Positions 1 to 5,630 of a stretch of DNA of 5,630 bases are shown here, piece by piece. The stretch's first letter is position 1. Each line of letters begins with the position of its first letter. The translations under genes and the position numbers were made by a program. The notes below the pieces were generated by a model. It worked only from the letters and a program-made list of their open reading frames with translations, made no database searches and was not told the DNA's origin. The stretch is from Bacteroidales bacterium (GTDB taxonomy: Bacteria > Bacteroidota > Bacteroidia > Bacteroidales > S143-33), in contig JALWNS010000165.1 in the NCBI GenBank assembly GCA_027083655.1, forward strand, positions 1 through 5,630. Reading direction: 5' to 3'.

Positions 1-1
1 A

Positions 2-148
2 AATGCCCGTAAAATGAGAAAAGATTTAATGCGCCAAGCTTTTCTTAACAAAAAATCTAACAGGGAAAAATCCAAACAACAATTAGATACACTAAACACA
101 AAATATAAAATCCTGAGAAAAAGATTAAGAAAGATTATTATCAATTAA
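2..148 (+). CDS. C-terminal fragment of an unidentified basic protein (5' end outside window)
   Basis: An open frame enters from the left edge and ends at TAA 146-148, giving 48 residues. The tail is strongly basic (many Lys and Arg), lacks hydrophobic segments and reads as a charged, probably helical end: it includes RKMRKDLMRQAF near the start and KILRKRLRKIIIN at the end. No family is recognisable from so short a tail. An internal ATG at 14 could in principle begin a 44-residue peptide, but the frame is open to the edge, so a truncated longer gene is the simpler reading. The receptor gene begins 57 bases downstream on the same strand across an AT-rich spacer, so the two might share a transcript; nothing here proves it. 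Confidence 0.5.
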   Translation, partial: NARKMRKDLMRQAFLNKKSNREKSKQQLDTLNTKYKILRKRLRKIIIN

Positions 149-205
149 GACAATTTTTTTTGTACTATATCATAAAAAAATCTTATTTTTTATAAAAAAT
201 TGCTC

Positions 206-2407
206 ATGAAAAAACTACTTTTACTTTTACTTGTTAGTTTTATTCATTGGTCATTGATATTAGCCCAAGTAGACACAAGCATCTATAATCTCACCCTCAA
301 GGATCTGGCACAAATAAAAATCTCTACACCCGGGCGTAATATAATGACTGTACTTACAGCTCCTAGTAATATTATCACAATTACTGACAAAGAAATATAC
401 GAAAATAATTATAAAAGTTTACGGGACCTGCTGAATGATATTCCCCAAATTATAATCCAACACGTATCTTCTGCCGAAAACGAAGATATTTATACAATCA
501 ATGGTATCACAGGAAACGAAAAATTCCTTATTCTCCTTGATGGCGTTAGAATAAATGCTATAGCAGGTTCTGACAATACTATCGGCGAAAATTATAGCTT
601 GGCTAATGTCAAACGAGTCGAGATAATTCTAAATCCTACATCTGTGCTTTATGGTGCAGATGCTTTTAATGCTATCATAAATATTATTACATACAAACCT
701 GAGGAAAAAAAAGGTATAGAAGTTTCTGCTAATAGAGGAAATTATAATACGTATGACGCTTATCTTGTAACTAATTATAAACTAAAAAATCTGGGATTTA
801 CCTTTGTGTCTAAATATTTTTATTCCGATGGTCCATTCTTCCCTATTTATTATCCCGATTTGTACAACTGGTATTACAGGTACGAAAAAACCGGTGAAGT
901 TATAAGCTTTGGAGACACAATCCAGGCTCCTATTGGAATTAAACCATGGGACATGTCTTCTAAAGCAACCAATTTTAGGGCTAAACTATTCTATAAAAAT
1001 ATCGAAATTGGAATGCTAAGATTCTTCGAATCTCATTCTACATCCCTATCTGGCAAACCTCAATACTCAATTTATTGTAAAGAAGCACACTATAATACCT
1101 TGTTAGATAATTTTTATCTAAAGCATAATCTCAATTCTAAAAGCAACAACATACAACTATATTCTTTAATCAATCTTCAAAAATTCAAAATCCTTCCAAC
1201 CTCAGCTTTTGTAAACCGTTATACAAATTTCAATGTTGCTTATAAATACGAGAATACACAGAATCTGCACTGGGAAGAAAACCTTAGAATTAAAACAAAG
1301 TCAAAACAAACATGGAACTTGGGCTTTGCAGTGGACTTGTACGATATCATCCCCAAAACAGGAGACCTTCCTGTACCATACGACGAAACCAAACCTTATG
1401 ATCAACAACAAATTTATTATTTCGGCACTAATGTACAAGACACTGCAGGAAATAGCCTGGTTATTTACCAAGATATCTACCGTATTAAATATTATAACCT
1501 GAGCACATATACACAAATATCACACTATTTTTCTGATAAATTATATATCATAGCAGGACTGAGGGGGGAATATAATAGCAGGTTTGGCTTTACTCTTTTA
1601 CCAAGGTTTTCACTCATTTACCTCCCATCAAATTATTGGTCAATCAAAATTATGTATGGTAAATCTTTTTTAGCTCCTCCAATACACAAAGCTTACCAAC
1701 ACTTTGGTTCTTTTATACCCGTGCAAGACAGCCTGGGCGGTATAATCGGCCTCAAAAGTCCGTTTTGGCACCTTACTAGTCCAAATCTTACTCCCGAATA
1801 CAAAGATTCTTACGAAATTAATCTTATCAGATTCCTGAACGATAACCTGTACTTTAAACTCAACCTATTTTATAATAACCTTTATAACCTGATCACTAGG
1901 GTAATTATTACAGATACAACTTTTCACAACGTACCCGTTGATAAAGCATGGGTATTGAGAAATACCGGTAATGGCAATACTTATGGTGGTACAATTTCTT
2001 TGTATAATAACTTCAAAATTAACGATCTAAACATCAAATCCTCTCTTAGCTATACTTATATTTATGGACGAATAAATAACCTGCCTCCTCAATTTAGCCC
2101 TAAGCATAGTATCAAAACAAAAATTACAATCAATTACCTTGACCAAATGAACCTGACCATAGGAGGACAATACCGTAGTTGGTCATTTTATTATCCAGGC
2201 GACACAGTTATTAAAAGCCCTCCTTACTTTGTACTATACGCCAGCGGCAATGCCTTGGTCATTGAACAAAAATGGATGAGCCTCTGGCTTACATACCGTG
2301 CTTACAACCTGATCAACTCCCGTTATTATAACCTTTCTGATGGCTCTGTCGGCCCTAGCCCACAAAAACCACTGGAACTACTTGTAGGTTTAAAAGCAAC
2401 ATTCTAG
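206..2407 (+). CDS. TonB-dependent outer-membrane receptor (plug + beta-barrel)
   Basis: This is a 733-residue outer-membrane receptor expected to take up a scarce ligand such as a metal chelate, cobalamin or small glycan using TonB-ExbB-ExbD energy. Residues 1-20 form a signal peptide (MKK, a run of six Leu, more hydrophobics, then LILA with likely cleavage before Q21). Residues about 46-164 are the plug: SLRDLLNDIP, LILLDGVRIN and VKRVEIILNPTSVLYGADAF leading to INIIT are the family's standard blocks. The remainder alternates aromatic and polar residues as in a 22-strand barrel and ends in ...LKATF, the terminal Phe used for barrel assembly. The length is normal for the family. There is no N-terminal carboxypeptidase-like domain, so it is not SusC-type. 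No TonB box was identified with confidence. I chose ATG 206 over the in-frame TTG at 200 because MKK directly precedes the hydrophobic core. The leader is A/T-rich with no Shine-Dalgarno. The ligand is unknown. Confidence 0.93.
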   Translation: MKKLLLLLLVSFIHWSLILAQVDTSIYNLTLKDLAQIKISTPGRNIMTVLTAPSNIITITDKEIYENNYKSLRDLLNDIPQIIIQHVSSAENEDIYTINGITGNEKFLILLDGVRINAIAGSDNTIGENYSLANVKRVEIILNPTSVLYGADAFNAIINIITYKPEEKKGIEVSANRGNYNTYDAYLVTNYKLKNLGFTFVSKYFYSDGPFFPIYYPDLYNWYYRYEKTGEVISFGDTIQAPIGIKPWDMSSKATNFRAKLFYKNIEIGMLRFFESHSTSLSGKPQYSIYCKEAHYNTLLDNFYLKHNLNSKSNNIQLYSLINLQKFKILPTSAFVNRYTNFNVAYKYENTQNLHWEENLRIKTKSKQTWNLGFAVDLYDIIPKTGDLPVPYDETKPYDQQQIYYFGTNVQDTAGNSLVIYQDIYRIKYYNLSTYTQISHYFSDKLYIIAGLRGEYNSRFGFTLLPRFSLIYLPSNYWSIKIMYGKSFLAPPIHKAYQHFGSFIPVQDSLGGIIGLKSPFWHLTSPNLTPEYKDSYEINLIRFLNDNLYFKLNLFYNNLYNLITRVIITDTTFHNVPVDKAWVLRNTGNGNTYGGTISLYNNFKINDLNIKSSLSYTYIYGRINNLPPQFSPKHSIKTKITINYLDQMNLTIGGQYRSWSFYYPGDTVIKSPPYFVLYASGNALVIEQKWMSLWLTYRAYNLINSRYYNLSDGSVGPSPQKPLELLVGLKATF

Positions 2408-2431
2408 AAATCTATGTACCACAAAACCTTA

Positions 2432-2462
2432 TTGACTTTTCCATAAATTTAATGTATATTTG
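2432..2462 (+). promoter_or_regulatory. Bacteroidota-type promoter for rnpB
   Basis: TATATTTG at 2455-2462 is an exact match to the TAnnTTTG -7 element of the Bacteroidota primary sigma factor. TTG at 2432-2434 lies 20 bases upstream, a suitable distance for the -33 element. Transcription would start near 2468-2471. This is about 30 bases before the outermost pair of the RNase P RNA P1 helix, so either the transcript has a short leader that is trimmed or the RNA keeps an unpaired 5' tail. Confidence 0.7.
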
Positions 2463-2501
2463 GCCTGCTTTAAAGAAAAGCCTCTCATTACCTAAAATCT
2501 T

Positions 2502-2894
2502 GGCAGCAGGTCGCCCTATCGCCGTATAACCTACGGGACAAAAAATCTTTGTGATTTAGACCTGTCCCCTGGGTTATATGGAGGAAAGTCCGGACAGTAC
2601 AGGGCACTGTTCTGCCGAAAGGCAGATAGCCGCAAGGCTATGGCTCTGCAACAGAAAACAACCGCTGCCTTATTGGGGCAGTAAGGGTGAAAAGGTGGGG
2701 TAAGAGCCCACCAGCGCCATGGGCAACCATGGCGGCTGTGCAACCAACAGGCTGCAAGGTCAAATATACCGGCTACTTTCAATACAGAAAGTAAGGGTGG
2801 CCCGCCCGATGCCGGGGGGTAGACCGCGTTAGATAAATGATAGGGCAGATAGCTTATGGCTATCTGACAGAATCCGGCTTATAGACCTGCTGCC
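2502..2894 (+). ncRNA. rnpB: RNase P RNA, bacterial type A
   Basis: This is the catalytic RNA of ribonuclease P, which cleaves 5' leaders from pre-tRNAs together with the RnpA protein. Conserved blocks are present: GAGGAAAGTCCGGAC (2581-2595), the GGGTGAAAAGGTGG region with TAAGAG (about 2685-2706), TGCAAGGTCAAATA (2753-2766) and ACAGAATCCGGCTTA (2867-2881). Helices readable by eye are P1 (2502-2512 with 2884-2894, 11 bp), P2 (2513-2520 with 2839-2846) and P3 (2525-2531 with 2572-2578, extended by 2535-2540 with 2563-2568). There are GNRA hairpins at 2612-2625, 2626-2641 and 2716-2733, and P12 around 2695-2712. P16 is 2769-2773 with 2811-2815 and P17 is 2795-2798 with 2804-2807. The type A pseudoknot P6 pairs GGGC 2602-2605 with GCCC 2800-2803. 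GGT at 2818-2820 fits the L15 site that pairs with the tRNA CCA end. Ends are set from P1 and are approximate. The 3' end overlaps the opposing protein gene. No intrinsic terminator is visible after it. Confidence 0.97.
2847..2865 (+). other. Accessory hairpin in rnpB between P2 and P4 (P19-like position)
   Basis: AGATAGC (2847-2853) and GCTATCT (2859-2865) form a perfect 7-bp stem with a TTATG loop. It immediately follows the P2 3' strand and precedes the conserved ACAGAATCCGG block, where E. coli has only a few unpaired bases. By position it corresponds to the optional helix P19 of other bacterial RNase P RNAs. The DUF2339 stop codon falls within this stem on the other strand. Confidence 0.6.
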
Positions 2895-5211
2895 TTCTTT
2901 CTTTGTATCCTTTCCCTGAAAAAATTTGATAAGTAATTGACCCTATTATCATTACAAATCCTAACCACATAAATACCAACATCAACTCATCCGTACGTAA
3001 CTTGAAATAATCATACACAAAAACCTTTATCAATGTTATAGTCATTAACACAAACGCACCAATTCTTACTTCCTTCGTGTGGAAAATAAAACCTATAACT
3101 AACAATAATAATGCAAATGCAGACCATAGCATCGTATAATACATACTAAAGACCTTTGTCAAAATCTCACGGATTAAAATATTAGGCTTGTACTTCATCA
3201 CCACAATAATATTGTCTAGCTCATTACTCAAGAAAACCAATACCAGACCTATCATAAAGAGAGTAAGTAAATTATCCACTATTGGATGCCCACTTTTAGC
3301 CCGCCTTATACTCGATAGTCCACTTATACTTATTAACAATAACATCAAAGCCGAATAATAATGATAATTATATTCCTTGGTCCCAACAAATGGGGAAACC
3401 AAGTAAAGATTCCTCAAATCTGCCCACGAAAAAGCATAGTCAAATATATACATCAAATAAGCCAGTACAAATGAGATTATTGCCATGTACATAACCTGTT
3501 TCTTTTGTATAAACAGGGCAGGCAAAGCTAATAACAACAACAAACCATAATTTAGCAAGCTCAAAACAACATCTACAACTAAATCATTCTCATAGACCTG
3601 TGTAGCCAGGGACCGCAATTCAAAACGAAAAGCTATATAAAAAGCTATCAAAGCAGATATGCCCAGAAAAGCCTGGTACAACTTTGTTTTTATAAATTTA
3701 AAACCAAAATAATCTCTCTTCTCATATTTAAGTAAATATGCATTTGTCAATAATGAAACAACTGCAAGCATTGAGCTCAAAAATCCACGGTTAAAAATAG
3801 GTGTTATTGGCTCCATGTCCTTGAAAATATTCAAATACTGGTCATACAAGTCAAAACCCAAACTGGCTAACATCAACAAAGTCAACTCAATAGAACCTAA
3901 CTTCATGCCTGCTAAGTCTGCCCTCAAACCAACAAACATCAATACTACTGCCTGCAATGCCCACACTAATGTAGGTGATTTACCCATGTACTCAACAGGT
4001 ATAACTAAAGCTATAAACATTATCGATAGCCCCAAAAACAAATTTAAAATACGCCTGTCAAAGTTTTTGCGGGGAAAGAGCCATAAGAAAAATCCATAGT
4101 TCACTAACGAAATCCACAACGTGAATATACCTTTATATTCAACACCTGTACGCACAATTATAATATAACCAGCAGTATAATACAAAGCATTAGCTGTCAA
4201 CAACATAGAAAACTCTATAGGTAAGAAACGCCGGTTTTCTTTTATATTGTTTATCAACACAATTACAAAAATCATCAAATAAAAAACCGTCAAAAAGATC
4301 ATTGATCCATAAAAAGGAACCTCTTCTTTTTTAAACCAAAATTTGTCTATAAGCCAAACAGCATAAATCAAATACGTAAAAGCAAAAGACACGACATTAA
4401 TCAACAATGACTTGCGATAATAATCATACAATATTACACCAAGGTCTAATAACAACACAAAAGTAAAAACGATCCAATAATCACCTGCCGTCAAATTCAC
4501 TGTCAAAGGAGCTACAAACCCTGCCGCAAATGTCAAGACTGCAATCTCCGACCTGCCCATTATAATGGACAAACCTATAGCTACAATAACTACAAGGGCT
4601 ATCAAAGCATAAGTCAACCCCAATCCCATTAATGAATAAACATAAAAAGCCGAAAACAGGGTCAGTACCAACGAAGATAATCCTCCACCTAGCAAAACCG
4701 AACTCAATACAACAAAACGCTTGCGCAATAAATACCCCACTGACAGAAGCATGCCTGCAATCACCAGCCCAAGAAATACGCGGCCAATAGAATTTATCCA
4801 ATTATACTGGATACCTACACTAACCAACAGAACCATGCCTATAAGAAACGAAATTATGCCAATCTTATCCAACAAATTTTTACCTATAAATCCCTCTACT
4901 TGCTCCAATAAAAAATTTAACTTCTTGTTGCGTTCAATAATCTTGGCTTTTCTATCCTCTTTAAGAGCATTCTTCAAATCCACCATGCCTTCTTCCCTAA
5001 AAATCTCCCTTGCTCTATCACGAGAAACCAATGCATTTACTACCTCCTTCTCTGCCCGTTGAATCTTACTCATATCCTTCTGTAAATGCGTAACTCTGTT
5101 AGTCAACTGCGATAAACCTCTATTTATCTTCAAAATATTGAACAAAAGGAATAAGATAAAAATCAAACTAAAAATACTTAAATACAAGGCTATTGCATAA
5201 GTGGGGTTCAT
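2860..5211 (-). CDS. DUF2339 family polytopic membrane protein
   Basis: This 783-residue inner-membrane protein is of unknown function. Residues about 5-27 form one transmembrane helix. They are followed by a charged, heptad-like, probably coiled-coil stretch (about 28-107), and then by roughly twenty hydrophobic segments to about residue 760. The DUF2339 signature is clear: FIGKNLLDKIGIISFLIGM (108-126), the following LGL..AGMLLSVGYLLRKR, the glycine-rich LLGGGLSS (173-180) and AVLTFAAGFVAPLTVNL (224-240). The length fits the family, which is often 700-1000 residues. I chose ATG at 5211-5209. A GTG three codons upstream (5220) is also in frame, but ATG leads more directly into the hydrophobic helix. 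There is no Shine-Dalgarno. The last residues QQVYKPDSVR are encoded by the reverse complement of the rnpB 3' end, and the stop (2862-2860) lies within the RNA gene. It appears to stand alone, convergent with rnpB. A role in envelope or polymer handling would be speculation. Confidence 0.9.
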   Translation of the reverse strand: MNPTYAIALYLSIFSLIFILFLLFNILKINRGLSQLTNRVTHLQKDMSKIQRAEKEVVNALVSRDRAREIFREEGMVDLKNALKEDRKAKIIERNKKLNFLLEQVEGFIGKNLLDKIGIISFLIGMVLLVSVGIQYNWINSIGRVFLGLVIAGMLLSVGYLLRKRFVVLSSVLLGGGLSSLVLTLFSAFYVYSLMGLGLTYALIALVVIVAIGLSIIMGRSEIAVLTFAAGFVAPLTVNLTAGDYWIVFTFVLLLDLGVILYDYYRKSLLINVVSFAFTYLIYAVWLIDKFWFKKEEVPFYGSMIFLTVFYLMIFVIVLINNIKENRRFLPIEFSMLLTANALYYTAGYIIIVRTGVEYKGIFTLWISLVNYGFFLWLFPRKNFDRRILNLFLGLSIMFIALVIPVEYMGKSPTLVWALQAVVLMFVGLRADLAGMKLGSIELTLLMLASLGFDLYDQYLNIFKDMEPITPIFNRGFLSSMLAVVSLLTNAYLLKYEKRDYFGFKFIKTKLYQAFLGISALIAFYIAFRFELRSLATQVYENDLVVDVVLSLLNYGLLLLLALPALFIQKKQVMYMAIISFVLAYLMYIFDYAFSWADLRNLYLVSPFVGTKEYNYHYYSALMLLLISISGLSSIRRAKSGHPIVDNLLTLFMIGLVLVFLSNELDNIIVVMKYKPNILIREILTKVFSMYYTMLWSAFALLLLVIGFIFHTKEVRIGAFVLMTITLIKVFVYDYFKLRTDELMLVFMWLGFVMIIGSITYQIFSGKGYKERRQQVYKPDSVR

Positions 5212-5335
5212 TACTAACACAGTTTCTTTTATTTGCTTATGCTAAAATAGTAAATCTTTGATTATAACTTAAATTTTTTTCGCTTTTTGCTTTACCTATG
5301 CCTTATTACAAGCTATGTGTATATCTTCACTGTTT

Positions 5336-5391
5336 GATGCTCTGCCACAATGCAAATATTCTTCCTGTCATGCCCGAAACTGCAAAACAAG
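5336..5391. repeat. Direct repeat, copy 1
   Basis: The 52 bases 5340-5391 are identical to 5463-5514. Extending four bases leftward (GATG versus GATA) gives 56 bases with one mismatch. The unit starts CTCTGCCACAATGC and ends AACTGCAAAACAAG. It has no strong internal palindrome. Flanking sequence is not shared between copies, so this is a duplicated block, not a long tandem array. Confidence 0.95.
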
Positions 5392-5458
5392 TCTACTACC
5401 AACCCAAAACTAGCTTCAAAAAAATAATAAATTACAACCCATACTCCTGTGCCACCTG

Positions 5459-5514
5459 GATACTCTGCCACAATGCAAATATTCTTCCTGTCATGCCCGA
5501 AACTGCAAAACAAG
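5459..5514. repeat. Direct repeat, copy 2
   Basis: This is the second copy, identical to copy 1 over 5463-5514 and starting 123 bases further right, with a 71-base unrelated spacer (5392-5462). It ends 13 bases before the A-run and hairpin of the leftward terminator, so a - strand transcript reading through that terminator would enter the repeat next. Confidence 0.95.
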
Positions 5515-5527
5515 ACTTATTGCACAC

Positions 5528-5562
5528 AAAAAACGACGGGGGCGCTCATGCGCCCCCGTCGT
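5528..5562 (-). terminator. Rho-independent terminator, leftward
   Basis: ACGACGGGGGCGC (5533-5545) and its perfect complement (5550-5562) make a 13-bp GC-rich stem with a four-base loop. On the - strand the stem is followed by six T (complement of A at 5528-5533, the first T also being the last stem base). The + strand has no T-run after the stem, so the signal works for transcription entering from the right edge. Confidence 0.85.
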
Positions 5563-5587
5563 ACAAAAGCAATAGAGGTAAAAGGTT

Positions 5588-5629
5588 TTACTGGACATTT
5601 CCTTTTACTAAATAAACGGCCTCCTTATA
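5588..5629 (-). CDS. Possible C-terminal end of a gene beyond the right edge
   Basis: On the - strand one frame is open from the window edge for 13 codons, ending at TAA (5590-5588). The peptide would end YKEAVYLVKGNVQ. The other two - strand frames hit stops within the first 21 bases. The stop lies 25 bases before the leftward terminator hairpin, which is the spacing expected for the end of a transcription unit. This context is the main support, since the peptide is too short to recognise. If correct, this gene is co-oriented with the DUF2339 gene but separated from it by the terminator and repeats. Confidence 0.4.
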   Translation of the reverse strand, partial: YKEAVYLVKGNVQ

Positions 5630-5630
5630 G

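Larger units (their letters stand above)
5212..5587. other. Intergenic region with duplicated repeat and terminator
   Basis: This AT-rich spacer of about 376 bases separates the DUF2339 start from the putative gene at the right edge. It must hold the DUF2339 promoter, read leftward. The best -7-like match on the - strand is TATTTTAG (5249-5242), which lacks a convincing -33 partner. It also contains two 52-nt direct repeats and a leftward terminator, listed separately. An open frame crosses the region on each strand because the repeats are offset by a multiple of three (123 nt). Neither frame looks like a real protein, and the + strand one runs through the terminator hairpin. Confidence 0.6.

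Noticed and set aside
159..191. Possible promoter for the receptor: TTTG (159-162) and TATTTTTT (184-191)
   Set aside because: The final base of the -7 element is wrong and the region is a poly-A/T tract where such matches are expected by chance. It would also leave only a few bases before the start codon.
1233..1516. Overlapping short open frames on both strands inside the receptor gene
   Set aside because: They are out-of-frame shadows of a clearly coding receptor sequence with no start signals or domains of their own. The same applies to those inside the DUF2339 gene (3815-4099, 4481-4801, 4721-5062).
2531..2782. 83-codon open frame on the - strand
   Set aside because: It lies wholly within rnpB, antisense to its conserved core, and is a by-product of the GC-rich RNA gene.
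2895..2945. Intrinsic terminator for rnpB
   Set aside because: The pyrimidine-rich stretch after P1 has no GC-rich hairpin before it apart from the RNA's own helices, so no terminator can be supported.
5242..5249. TATTTTAG on the - strand as the DUF2339 -7 element
   Set aside because: One mismatch to TAnnTTTG and no TTG at the right distance upstream. A nearby TATAAT-like string is not the Bacteroidota consensus.
5336..5514. CRISPR array
   Set aside because: There are only two repeats of 52 nt with a 71-nt spacer, no further units and no cas genes in view.
5298..5615. 105-codon + strand open frame containing a duplicated peptide block (NANILPVMPETAKQ)
   Set aside because: The duplication comes from the DNA repeats with a 123-nt period. 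The frame runs through the GC-rich terminator hairpin and has no recognisable domain. The antisense 66-codon frame is rejected for the same reason.

Overview
The window looks like an AT-rich chromosomal segment from a member of the Bacteroidota. Four things point there. An exact Bacteroidota-type -7 element (TAnnTTTG form) lies upstream of the RNA gene. Neither long gene has a recognisable Shine-Dalgarno sequence; both have A/T-rich leaders instead. A TonB-dependent outer-membrane receptor marks a Gram-negative envelope. The RNase P RNA is type A with peripheral differences from E. coli. The assignment below phylum level is open.

Layout, left to right. (1) Bases 2-148 hold the last 48 codons of a basic, lysine-rich protein on the + strand, not identified. 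(2) A TonB-dependent receptor of 733 residues follows on the + strand (206-2407). It has a signal peptide, a plug and a beta-barrel ending in Phe, but no N-terminal carboxypeptidase-like domain, so it is not a SusC-type receptor. (3) A strong Bacteroidota promoter (about 2432-2462) drives rnpB, the catalytic RNA of RNase P (about 2502-2894, + strand). Its P1, P2, P6, P12, P13, P16 and P17 pairings and the conserved blocks can all be read by eye. (4) On the - strand, converging on rnpB, lies a 783-residue polytopic DUF2339 membrane protein (5211-2860). Its last 11 codons lie inside the rnpB 3' end on the opposite strand. (5) The right-hand intergenic region (5212-5587) contains two identical 52-nt direct repeats 123 nt apart and a GC-rich leftward intrinsic terminator. 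(6) The last 42 bases are compatible with the C-terminus of another - strand gene that this terminator would serve.

The genes do not form an obvious pathway. The receptor imports an unknown ligand, rnpB matures tRNA 5' ends, and DUF2339 proteins have no established function. The most notable feature is the tail-to-tail arrangement: a protein gene uses the conserved 3' domain of RNase P RNA, read antisense, as its final codons and stop. The duplicated intergenic repeat is the other sequence not explained by ordinary genes.
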